A program made the translations under genes and the position numbers. The notes below the pieces were generated by a model. That model was not told the origin of the DNA and searched no databases. It saw only the letters and a list, made by a program, of their open reading frames with translations. A stretch of 64,000 bases of DNA from Faucicola osloensis_C (GTDB lineage: Bacteria; Pseudomonadota; Gammaproteobacteria; Pseudomonadales; Moraxellaceae): positions 434,001 to 498,000 of the forward strand of contig JABAHL010000001.1 in the NCBI GenBank assembly GCA_019353055.1. The letters run 5' to 3'. Each line of letters opens with the position of its first letter. The first letter of the stretch is position 1. Positions 35,179 to 42,937 of the stretch are shown in pieces.

Positions 35179-35598
35179 ATGGATATAAGTAAAATCAAGC
35201 AACTTATTGACTTAATGGAAGAGCGAACGTTAGCAGAATTAACCGTACAAGATGGCGATAAAAAGGTCTCTATTTCCCGCCATTTACCGCAAGCGAATAT
35301 TCAACCCGTCACAGCAACTATAGCCCCCACGACAACCGCTAATGCTGCCCCTGTAAAATCTGGCATGGTAGAAACATCACCAATGGTTGGGGTCTATTAT
35401 GTTGCACCGAGTCCTAATGATGCGCCATTTATTAAGGTGGGTCAACAGATACAAGCAGGCGATAGTTTAGGCATTATTGAAGCCATGAAAATTATGAACC
35501 CGCTTGAAGCAACCCAAAGCGGTATCATTGCAGAAATCTTGGTACAAAACGGCGATGTGGTGCAATTTGGTCAACCGATTGTCCGTTACGAGTCTTAA
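35179..35598 (+). CDS. accB: Biotin carboxyl carrier protein of acetyl-CoA carboxylase
   Basis: 139-aa carrier that holds biotin for malonyl-CoA synthesis. The biotinylation site is the lysine in EAMKIMNPLEATQSG; the N-terminal MDISKIKQLIDLMEERTLAELTVQDGDKKVSISR and the Ala/Thr/Pro-rich linker (residues ~40-65) are standard, as is the thumb-like YVAPSPNDAPFIKVGQ segment. The length is slightly shorter than E. coli (156). An AGGAT site precedes the ATG. It is followed by accC after 57 bp. Confidence 0.97.
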   Translation: MDISKIKQLIDLMEERTLAELTVQDGDKKVSISRHLPQANIQPVTATIAPTTTANAAPVKSGMVETSPMVGVYYVAPSPNDAPFIKVGQQIQAGDSLGIIEAMKIMNPLEATQSGIIAEILVQNGDVVQFGQPIVRYES

Positions 35599-35654
35599 TT
35601 TTTAACTTTTTTGTCTATTTGAAGTTTGATTATCGATAAAAATTAGGGATAGCA

Positions 35655-37022
35655 ATGATAAAAAAATTACTGATCGCCAATCGTGGTGAAATTGCGCTTC
35701 GCATTGTTCGCGCTTGTAAGCAGCTTGGCATCCAAACGGTGGGCGTCTACTCAACTGCAGATGACAACTTGATGCACCTTCGATTCGTTGACGAATCCAT
35801 CTGTATTGGCAAGCCCAATGCCAGTCAAAGCTATCTCAATATCGATACTATCTTAACAGCCGCAGAAATCTCTGGCGCTGATGCCATTCACCCAGGTTAT
35901 GGGTTTTTATCTGAAAATGCTGAATTTGCCGAACGCGTGGAAGAGGCAGGGCTAACCTTCGTAGGTCCTGCGCCTGAGCACATTCGCTTAATGGGTAACA
36001 AAATATCGGCTATCAACGCCATGAAAAAAGCCGGTGTGCCTACCGTCCCTGGCTCAGTGGGCAGCGTCACTCTGGCTAACGCTGAAGAACAAGCTAGAGC
36101 CATTGGTTTTCCTCTATTGATCAAGGCAGCAGCGGGTGGTGGTGGTCGTGGTATGCGCGTGGTTGAACGCCTTGAGCAGTTATTGTCTCAAGTGCAAGCC
36201 GCCAAACAAGAAGCCGAATTGTGGTTTGGGGATGATAGCGTCTATATGGAACGCTTTTTAAAAAACCCACGCCATGTTGAAGTGCAAGTTTTAGGTGATG
36301 GCGAAGGCAATGCCATTCATTTATTTGATCGCGATTGCTCGCTACAACGTCGTCATCAAAAAGTGCTTGAAGAAGCGCCTGCCCCAGAGATTCCTGATGA
36401 TATTAAAGAGCCCATTTTGCAAGCTTGCGTCCGGGCTTGTGAGCAAATTAACTATCGCGGTGCAGGGACATTTGAATTTTTATATGAAGACGAGCAATTT
36501 TTCTTTATTGAGATGAATACCCGCGTACAGGTTGAACATCCTGTCACCGAAATGATTACCGGCATTGATGTAGTGGTTGAGCAGCTTAAAATCGCATCTG
36601 GCTATGGCTTATCGTACCGTCAAAACGAAATCGAAATTCGCGGTCATGCTATCGAGTGCCGTATCAATGCCGAAGATCCTGTGACTTTCATGCCCTCACC
36701 CGGTACGGTGACCCACTTTTTTATGCCAAATGGTAGCGGTGTACGTTTTGACTCGCACCTTTATCCCAACTATGCCATCCCTACCTTTTATGACTCATTG
36801 ATTGGCAAATTAATCTGTCATGGTCAAACCCGTGAACAAGCGATTGCCAAGCTTCGCCATGCCCTTGACGAGCTGATTATCACCGGCATCAAAACCAATG
36901 TGCCATTGCATCGCGATGTGATTTTGAAAGACAAGGCATTTTGTAAACAAGCGCAAAACATTCATTATCTGGAAAAAAACTTATTATCCCAGTCAGAGAC
37001 GCCAAAAACCGAAAAAGAATAA
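35655..37022 (+). CDS. accC: Biotin carboxylase subunit of acetyl-CoA carboxylase
   Basis: 455-aa ATP-grasp enzyme that carboxylates biotin on AccB. It starts MIKKLLIANRGEIALRIVRACKQLGIQTVGVYS; the ATP-binding Gly-rich loop (KAAAGGGGRGMRVV), the HLFDRDCSLQRRHQKVLEEAPAP motif and the FIEMNTRVQVEHPVTE catalytic block are present. The length matches E. coli (449). It forms an operon with accB and ends before a strong bidirectional terminator shared with ruvA. Confidence 0.98.
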   Translation: MIKKLLIANRGEIALRIVRACKQLGIQTVGVYSTADDNLMHLRFVDESICIGKPNASQSYLNIDTILTAAEISGADAIHPGYGFLSENAEFAERVEEAGLTFVGPAPEHIRLMGNKISAINAMKKAGVPTVPGSVGSVTLANAEEQARAIGFPLLIKAAAGGGGRGMRVVERLEQLLSQVQAAKQEAELWFGDDSVYMERFLKNPRHVEVQVLGDGEGNAIHLFDRDCSLQRRHQKVLEEAPAPEIPDDIKEPILQACVRACEQINYRGAGTFEFLYEDEQFFFIEMNTRVQVEHPVTEMITGIDVVVEQLKIASGYGLSYRQNEIEIRGHAIECRINAEDPVTFMPSPGTVTHFFMPNGSGVRFDSHLYPNYAIPTFYDSLIGKLICHGQTREQAIAKLRHALDELIITGIKTNVPLHRDVILKDKAFCKQAQNIHYLEKNLLSQSETPKTEKE

Positions 37023-37033
37023 AGTTAACGGTA

Positions 37034-37067
37034 AAAAAAAGAGGGTCATTTGAGCCTCTTTTTTTAA
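37034..37067. terminator. Bidirectional terminator between accC and ruvA
   Basis: AAAAAAAAGAGG pairs with CCTCTTTTTTT around a ~10-nt loop, between the convergent stops of accC (37022) and ruvA (37074). Confidence 0.85.
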
Positions 37068-37073
37068 CCAATT

Positions 37074-37694
37074 TTAACTCATCGCCAAATTTTTCAGAGA
37101 TGCTTTCAGCAGATTTTGGGTGGTTAACGGTGAATCAATGGCAGATTTTGCCAGTTTTATCGCAGCTTGGGCTTCTTTATCGCGATAACCTAGTGCAATT
37201 AACCCCGCTTCGACTTCAGCAATAATAATGCCTTCATTGCCACTATCGGTCTCTAGGGGCAATGAAGGTGCAAAACCTGACGTATCACCTAAGTGTTTGA
37301 TTTTGTCTTTTAATTCAACGATCAATCGCTGTGCGGTTTTTTTGCCAACCCCTGGGATACGCGTCAATGCCAGCTCATCATTGTTCATCACAAACTGGTG
37401 CAACTCCTCCACCGTTACGGTTGACATCATTGCCAACGCCATCTTTGCCCCAACCCCATTGACTTTAAGCAACAGTCTAAACACTTCCCGATCGCTATGG
37501 CTTAAGAACCCAAATAACAACTGAGCATCCTCGCGTACCAAAAAATGCGTCCATAAGGTGACAGACTGATTTAATTGCACTTGGCAAAATGCATTGAGCG
37601 GCATCTCAATTTCATACCCAACGCCCGCTGTGGTCATCACCACTACCGTAGGTGCCATTAGATGATGCACTTGCCCTTGAATTAATCCTATCAT
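37074..37694 (-). CDS. ruvA: Holliday junction branch migration protein RuvA
   Basis: 206-aa junction-binding protein that works with the RuvB motor. The N-terminal OB-fold (MIGLIQGQVHHLMAPTVVVMTTAGVGYEIEMPLNAF), two helix-hairpin-helix motifs (LLKVNGVGAKMALAMMST; LTRIPGVGKKTAQRLIVELKDK) and the C-terminal helical domain are all present at E. coli length (203). ruvB and ruvC are not adjacent: downstream is the convergent accC and upstream is fba. It is therefore a single-gene unit here. Confidence 0.96.
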   Translation of the reverse strand: MIGLIQGQVHHLMAPTVVVMTTAGVGYEIEMPLNAFCQVQLNQSVTLWTHFLVREDAQLLFGFLSHSDREVFRLLLKVNGVGAKMALAMMSTVTVEELHQFVMNNDELALTRIPGVGKKTAQRLIVELKDKIKHLGDTSGFAPSLPLETDSGNEGIIIAEVEAGLIALGYRDKEAQAAIKLAKSAIDSPLTTQNLLKASLKNLAMS

Positions 37695-37724
37695 TGATGA
37701 CTCACTACAAATAATTTAATCCAA

Positions 37725-37756
37725 TAAAAAAGTGGGCAACCTCAGTCAACCCACTT
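37725..37756 (-). terminator. Intrinsic terminator after fba
   Basis: On the minus strand AAGTGGG pairs with CCCACTT and is followed by a run of T, about 50 bp after the fba stop. The loop is 13 nt. Confidence 0.65.
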
Positions 37757-37802
37757 GAATGTCATGCTTTTTAGTCATTTGCTAAAACTTTAGTTCTAGT
37801 GT

Positions 37803-38840
37803 TTAGTTATAGAAATTAACCATTTTTTCTAGACTAATTGGGCGAATTTTATCCGCATTACCCGCTGTACCAAAAGCAGTATAGCGATCGATACAAACCG
37901 CTTTCATGGCATCGATGGTTTTGGCAAAATATTTGCGTGGGTCAAATTCTGCTGGGTTTTCAGCGAGGAATTTGCGAATGGCACCGGTTGATGCCAAACG
38001 TAAATCGGTGTCAATATTGACTTTACGTACACCATGTTTGATGGCTTCTACGATTTGCTCAACTGGCACACCGTAGGTTTCACCGATATTGCCGCCATTT
38101 TCATTAATCACTTTGAGCCATTCTTGTGGCACACTTGAAGAGCCGTGCATCACAAGATGAGTATTTGGAATACGGGCATGAATTTCTTTGATACGCGCAA
38201 TCGATAAGATATCATCGGTAGGTGGTCGGGTAAATTTATACGCCCCATGGCTAGTACCGACTGCAATCGCTAGTGCATCAACATGGGTATCGTTAACAAA
38301 TTGCTCAGCTTCATCAGCACTGGTTAACAGCTGTGAGTGGTCAAGTTTACCTTCCGCCCCTACGCCATCTTCTTCGCCAGCCATACCCGTTTCAAGGCTA
38401 CCTAAAACGCCAATTTCACCTTCTACTGAAACGCCACAAGCATGAGAGAGTTTTACCACTTCACGCGTCACTGCCACATTATAATCATAGTCTGCAGGGG
38501 TTTTACCATCACTCTTTAACGAGCCATCCATCATCACCGATGAAAAACCCAATTGGATTGACCGCTGGCAAACCTCTGGACTGGTACCATGGTCTTGGTG
38601 CATAACCACGGGAATATGTGGCCACTCTTCAATGGCAGACAAAATAAGATGGCGTAAAAATGGGGCACCTGCGTATTTGCGTGCGCCTGCCGATGCTTGC
38701 ACAATCACAGGTGAATTGGTTTCATCGGCTGCCATCATAATGGCACGCATTTGCTCTAAGTTATTGACGTTAAATGCAGGAACACCATAGTTGTTTTCTG
38801 CTGCATGGTCTAAAAGCTGACGCAAAGAAATCAAAGCCAT
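37803..38840 (-). CDS. fba: Class II fructose-bisphosphate aldolase (Calvin-cycle subtype)
   Basis: 345-aa zinc-dependent aldolase that splits fructose-1,6-bisphosphate. It shows MALISLRQLLDHAAENNYGVPAFNVNNLEQ, the metal-binding VVMHQDHGTS, GVSVEGEIGVLGSLETG and the NTHLVMHGSSSVPQEW and VNIDTDLRLA segments. This type is named after CbbA but is the ordinary glycolytic/gluconeogenic aldolase in many bacteria; nothing else of carbon fixation is here. It lies downstream of pgk and an Ala-rich lipoprotein gene in the same direction. Confidence 0.96.
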   Translation of the reverse strand: MALISLRQLLDHAAENNYGVPAFNVNNLEQMRAIMMAADETNSPVIVQASAGARKYAGAPFLRHLILSAIEEWPHIPVVMHQDHGTSPEVCQRSIQLGFSSVMMDGSLKSDGKTPADYDYNVAVTREVVKLSHACGVSVEGEIGVLGSLETGMAGEEDGVGAEGKLDHSQLLTSADEAEQFVNDTHVDALAIAVGTSHGAYKFTRPPTDDILSIARIKEIHARIPNTHLVMHGSSSVPQEWLKVINENGGNIGETYGVPVEQIVEAIKHGVRKVNIDTDLRLASTGAIRKFLAENPAEFDPRKYFAKTIDAMKAVCIDRYTAFGTAGNADKIRPISLEKMVNFYN

Positions 38841-39002
38841 ATTACTTTCTCTTGGTAAAGTTAATAATCAATTGAAAATTTTAGAAAAATTGAATTTTGC
38901 CGTGTTGGACAAGGCTTGAGTATAACAGAAGTGCATTATAATTTGAATTCAAAAAAAATAACTTTGAAATGATTGATATTATGGCAAAATAGCTAACCCA
39001 AT

Positions 39003-39034
39003 AAAAAGCCCCAAAATGATTTTGGGGCTTTTTT
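39003..39034 (-). terminator. Intrinsic terminator after the Ala-rich lipoprotein gene
   Basis: AAAAAGCCCCAAAA pairs with TTTTGGGGCTTTTTT around a TGA triloop, 17 bp past the lipoprotein stop. It separates that gene from fba and could work in both directions. Confidence 0.9.
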
Positions 39035-39050
39035 AGGCTGAATACTAAAA

Positions 39051-39455
39051 TTAGTATTTTTGTTTTTCTGGTACCGTGGTTTGGATATCAGTGTTGCTAT
39101 TTGCTGCATCGTTTTTAACTGCTTCTGCACCTTGTGCTACATTGGCTGCACCAGTCGCTACAGCAGATGCTACGTTTGCGGTGGCTTGCGCGGCACCATT
39201 GGCAACAGCTTCAGTTGCGTTGATTGCTGCGCCTTGGACAACCGCAGCACCTGTAGTGGCAGCACTAGCAACTGCCTCACCTGCATTTGCTGTTACACTG
39301 GCGGCACTTGCAGTCGCGTCTTTAATGTCTTGACCCGCTGCGCTTGCTGCAGCTTCAGGTTGACCGTTAGCTGCGGCTTCTTCGGTTTTTTTACTACATG
39401 CAGTAATTGATAAAGTGGCTAATAAAGTTGCCAATACTAAATTACGTTTTAACAT
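39051..39455 (-). CDS. Alanine-rich small lipoprotein
   Basis: 134 aa. The signal peptide ends in lipobox SITAC with C20, so the mature protein is lipid-anchored. The mature part is nearly all Ala, Val, Thr, Asn and Gly in quasi-repeats such as ATASAASVTANAGEAVASAATTGAAVVQGAAINATEAV, probably forming amphipathic helices. No family is recognised; similar Ala-rich repeat lipoproteins occur in related bacteria but have no known role. It has its own terminator; it lies between pgk and fba on the same strand, so co-transcription with pgk is possible. Confidence 0.8.
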   Translation of the reverse strand: MLKRNLVLATLLATLSITACSKKTEEAAANGQPEAAASAAGQDIKDATASAASVTANAGEAVASAATTGAAVVQGAAINATEAVANGAAQATANVASAVATGAANVAQGAEAVKNDAANSNTDIQTTVPEKQKY

Positions 39456-39630
39456 ATTAATTCCTTAAACGCCAAACATATGGGTATACATACTTGTATA
39501 ATATCTTATCTGCAATATATTTTTAGTGCAATTAATTACAATGTTTACCATACAAATATTAACTTAACATTACATTAATTCGGCGATAGTAAGTTTATAC
39601 CGCTGAATTAATGATAACGATTGGTAGCAT

Positions 39631-40821
39631 TTAGGAACGTTGACTCAGTGCATGCACGGCAGGTAGGGTTTTGCCTTCCACAAATTCTAAGAACGCCCCG
39701 CCTCCTGTTGATGTGTAGCTTACTTTATCGGCGACCTTGTATTTATCAATCGCAGCGAGCGTATCACCACCACCTGCAATGCTAAAGCCTGCACTTGCTG
39801 CGACTGCTTCACTAACGATTTTAGTACCTTCACCAAATTTATCGACTTCAAATACGCCTACGGGACCATTCCATAAGATGGTTTTGGCATTTTTAATCGC
39901 ATCGGCAAGTTTCGCCGCACTGCTTGCACTAATATCTAAAATCATTTCATCATCAGCAATGGTATCGACCGATTTGGTTACCGCATCGGCAGATTCTAGC
40001 GAGCCCAAAAAATCATCAAAATCAATCTGTGATTTTTTGGCGACGACCACTTCGTCAGGTAGTAATACATGGGTCTCTTGCATAATGCTTTTCGCCGTTT
40101 CCACCATGTCGGCTTCATATAGGGATGCACCGACATTGGCACCCTTGGCTGCCAAGAATGTATTGGCAATACCACCACCGACAATGATTTGGTCACAGAT
40201 TTTTGCCAATGATTTAAGCACATCTAACTTCGTAGAAACTTTCGAGCCACCAACAATCGCAAGCATGGGCTTGGCTGGGTTATCTAAAGCTTTGGCTAAT
40301 GCATCAAGTTCTGCCGCTAACAATGGACCTGCACAAGCAGTCTTTGCTTTGGCAATAACGCCTTCTGTTGACGCTTCGGCACGGTGAGCCGTACCAAAAG
40401 CATCCATCACAAATACATCACATAAAGCGGCATAGCGTTCAGATAAAGCGGCATCGTTTTTCTTCTCACCCGCATTAAAACGTACATTTTCCAGTAGCAC
40501 AACTTCACCTGGGGCTACTGTCACATTATTTTGGGCGTAATCGGTCACTAATTTGACAGGTTTGCCCAAAGCATCGCCCAAATAATCTGCGACTGGCTGC
40601 AATGAATATTTGGCTTCAGGGTTTGATGGGTCTGGGCGACCTAGATGCGAACACACGATAACCGCTGCGCCTTTATCTAAAGCCAACTGAATAGTGGGCA
40701 AGCTTGCTTTTAAGCGGGCATCATTGGCAATTTTGCCATCTTTTAACGGTACATTCAAATCTTCGCGGATTAAAACTGTTTTGTCAGAAACATCAATATC
40801 GTTTAAACGAGCAAATTGCAT
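39631..40821 (-). CDS. pgk: Phosphoglycerate kinase
   Basis: 396-aa glycolytic enzyme that interconverts 1,3-bisphosphoglycerate + ADP and 3-phosphoglycerate + ATP. It shows VLIREDLNVPLKDGKIANDARLKASLPTIQLAL, VVLLENVRFNAGEKKNDAAL, VMDAFGTAHRAEAST, AIVGGSKVSTKLDVL, ILWNGPVGVFEVDKF and the GGGDTLAAI nucleotide loop near the end. The length is typical. A GAGGTT ribosome site precedes the ATG. gap/epd, often next to it, is not in the window. Confidence 0.97.
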   Translation of the reverse strand: MQFARLNDIDVSDKTVLIREDLNVPLKDGKIANDARLKASLPTIQLALDKGAAVIVCSHLGRPDPSNPEAKYSLQPVADYLGDALGKPVKLVTDYAQNNVTVAPGEVVLLENVRFNAGEKKNDAALSERYAALCDVFVMDAFGTAHRAEASTEGVIAKAKTACAGPLLAAELDALAKALDNPAKPMLAIVGGSKVSTKLDVLKSLAKICDQIIVGGGIANTFLAAKGANVGASLYEADMVETAKSIMQETHVLLPDEVVVAKKSQIDFDDFLGSLESADAVTKSVDTIADDEMILDISASSAAKLADAIKNAKTILWNGPVGVFEVDKFGEGTKIVSEAVAASAGFSIAGGGDTLAAIDKYKVADKVSYTSTGGGAFLEFVEGKTLPAVHALSQRS

Positions 40822-41099
40822 GGATTAACCTCTAAGTTAATAACAGGATGGTGACCCGTAGGGGTTGATAAAACGTTGTCACATGACAACAAAAATTGAA
40901 TAAAAAAATAAGCGTAGATTAGCATATTTTGAATATTTTTAACATTATTGGTGCTATCAACTAACGCCACGCAAGGTGATAACACGGTATGACTACTATA
41001 TTACTACTTTATTAAGAAGGGTCTTAATGATAAGCTTATAAGAACAAAAACATGAATGCAGCACTGCGTTCAATATCTTATTCTAAAATTGGAGTATTT

Positions 41100-41426
41100 A
41101 TGGTTGACCTTGACAAAGCAAAACAACGATTACTTGACCTAAAACAAGAATACCAAACTCGCGTGCATAAAATCCAACATGATATGCAAAATCCTGATAC
41201 GGATATGACCCAAGATTGGGACGACCAAGCGGTGATTAATGAGCAAAACGATGTACGTAAAAACTTACTAGTCGAAGCCCAGCACAACCTTGAATTGGTG
41301 AATAATGCCTTACTGCGTATCGAAAATGGGACTTACGGTATTTGCACCGTCAGCGGTGAAGAAATCGAGCCCGCACGTCTGGAAGCCGTACCCTTTGCCA
41401 CCACCTGTATGAAACACGCTAAATAG
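41100..41426 (+). CDS. DksA/TraR-family protein with an incomplete zinc finger
   Basis: 108 aa from the ATG at 41100, which follows GGAG; the open extension back to 41052 lacks a ribosome site. The N-terminal coiled coil (residues 3-75) has the acidic tip region NPDTDMTQDWDDQA, like DksA-type proteins that reach into the RNA polymerase secondary channel. The C-terminal globule reads GTYGICTVSGEEIEPARLEAVPFATTCMKHAK: only two of the four zinc cysteines are kept (C-x-x-S and C-x-x-H). Pseudomonas DksA2 and short TraR-like stress proteins show comparable losses. It is monocistronic with a strong terminator. A regulatory role on transcription is likely but inferred. Confidence 0.85.
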   Translation: MVDLDKAKQRLLDLKQEYQTRVHKIQHDMQNPDTDMTQDWDDQAVINEQNDVRKNLLVEAQHNLELVNNALLRIENGTYGICTVSGEEIEPARLEAVPFATTCMKHAK

Positions 41427-41483
41427 CTTATAAAACACATCAAATAGCTGGTTTTGGTAGTTTTGTGCCCATAAAAAAGCAAG

Positions 41484-41517
41484 AAAAAAAGCAAGGACAG
41501 TTATCCTTGCTTTTTTT
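41484..41517 (+). terminator. Intrinsic terminator after the DksA-like gene
   Basis: AAAAAAAGCAAGGA pairs with TCCTTGCTTTTTTT with a 6-nt loop; it also sits 31 bp from the stop of the convergent pbpG and may serve both. Confidence 0.9.
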
Positions 41518-41547
41518 CAGAAAATAAATCAGTAAATTGCGACTTTT

Positions 41548-42582
41548 TTAGGTGAATCGGCGCATGCTTAAATTAGCAATAATGTTTTCTGCATCGTTCC
41601 AGCGGGTTTTTGAATCACTTGCACCGAGTAATACGACAATGGCTGGACGATTACCCACATTGGTTTCAAATAGTACGCAGTTGCCTGCTTCACGAATATA
41701 CCCTGTTTTTGACAAACCAATATTATATAACCCATCCCGCACCATATAATTGGTACTGCGAGCGGCTACGGTTCGAAACCCCGAATTGATATTATATACA
41801 CCGAATTGGCGGCTAGGCGTAGTACTAAACTGGGTGACTAAGTTCATCTTTTGTGCATAACGGGCAAGAATTGCCAAGTCACGCGGTGATGCCACATTAC
41901 GAGAGTCTAGACCTGATGGGTCATAAAAACGGGTTTGGGTCATCCCCAATTCACGCGCTTTTTGGTTCATACGGCTGATGAAATTGTCATAGCCCATAGG
42001 GTCAGTACGTGCTAATGCTTTAGCCGCGGGATTTTCTGATTTCATCATCATCATCAGTAGCATTTCAGCACGATTAAGCTGATCGCCAACTTTTAGACGG
42101 TCACTACCCGATTGTTTTGGGGTTTTGAAATCTAAGGGACTAATCGTCAATGTTTCGCTCATGTTAGCGCCTGATTCCGCTACCACCACAGCTGTCATCA
42201 ATTTACTGATTGAGGCAATCGGACGGGCGATATCAGCATTTTTTTCATAAATGGTATTGCCCGTTAACGCATCCACTACCAAAGCACCTTTGGAATTGGC
42301 AAAATAGCTGCCCGAAGCCCGTGTGCTATCTTGAGACCATGCAGGATTGTAGCTTTCATCCTCACTGTATGCATTGTTATAGGTATTATAATTACCGCTA
42401 TTAAAACTTGTCGTCTGTGGCGTGCTGTTATACATGATAGCACGGGCTTTATCTAAACTACCCTGACCGCCCCAACTAACTTTAGCTTGGCTACCTGTCT
42501 GCATATTTAATTCAGCATTACTTTGTACGCCAACCAGTGCAATGACAGCACCTAACAACGTTTTCTTTAACAATGTTTTCAT
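41548..42582 (-). CDS. pbpG: D-alanyl-D-alanine endopeptidase (PBP7/PbpG type)
   Basis: 344 aa from the ATG at 42582. A signal peptide ends near SNA-ELNMQ. It is a serine peptidase of the penicillin-binding S11 family: the SxxK motif is in RPIASISKLMTAVV, the SxN motif in MKSENPAAKAL and the KTG motif in GLSKTGYIREAGNC. PBP7-type enzymes cut D,D-crosslinks in peptidoglycan in the periplasm. A Gln/Ser/Tyr-rich segment (~40-90) precedes the catalytic domain. It lies convergent with the DksA-like gene. Confidence 0.92.
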   Translation of the reverse strand: MKTLLKKTLLGAVIALVGVQSNAELNMQTGSQAKVSWGGQGSLDKARAIMYNSTPQTTSFNSGNYNTYNNAYSEDESYNPAWSQDSTRASGSYFANSKGALVVDALTGNTIYEKNADIARPIASISKLMTAVVVAESGANMSETLTISPLDFKTPKQSGSDRLKVGDQLNRAEMLLMMMMKSENPAAKALARTDPMGYDNFISRMNQKARELGMTQTRFYDPSGLDSRNVASPRDLAILARYAQKMNLVTQFSTTPSRQFGVYNINSGFRTVAARSTNYMVRDGLYNIGLSKTGYIREAGNCVLFETNVGNRPAIVVLLGASDSKTRWNDAENIIANLSMRRFT

Positions 42583-42937
42583 TTCAACACTCTCAATCAA
42601 ATCATGGTTAACTTGCTGTTGGATAAAGCATACAGTTACCAAAACTACCAATATATTTACGAAAAACAGATAAACAACGATACCTTAAGCCTAATAGCCA
42701 TTCAAATCAAGCCATTAAAAGTTACAAAATCTAACAAGAATAACGGATTGATTACGCAAGACTGACTTAAATTTACGATGCGTAGTTTAGCACAGTACAA
42801 ATGTTACGCATGCAAAAAAATAAAAAAACCGTTTAGCTAATACAATAATAAAACCATAAGTAACAATAGGTTAAGATATCCTTTTACAAAAAAAGCTGAC
42901 ATATTGCTATGCAGCTAATTTTTAAGTTAAAGATGAT
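42583..42937. other. Intergenic region between glnS and pbpG
   Basis: 355 bp of AT-rich sequence. It contains the glnS terminator (42887-42916) and must hold the pbpG promoter, which could not be assigned. No gene or other repeat is seen. Confidence 0.6.
42887..42916 (-). terminator. Intrinsic terminator after glnS
   Basis: On the minus strand AGCTGCATA pairs with TATG-(T)-CAGCT, followed by a run of seven T, 22 bp past the glnS stop. Confidence 0.8.

Noticed and set aside
37803..38840. Reading the Calvin-type aldolase as evidence of CO2 fixation
   Set aside because: This aldolase subtype is a normal glycolytic enzyme in many heterotrophs, and no RuBisCO or phosphoribulokinase gene is present.
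39060..39410. Cysteine-rich and alanine-rich open frames opposite the small lipoprotein
   Set aside because: Both arise from the repetitive Ala codons of the minus-strand gene read backwards; no start signal and no family resemblance.
39737..40387. 216-aa open frame opposite pgk
   Set aside because: Antisense shadow of a strongly conserved gene; Ser/Ala-rich product with no recognisable motif.
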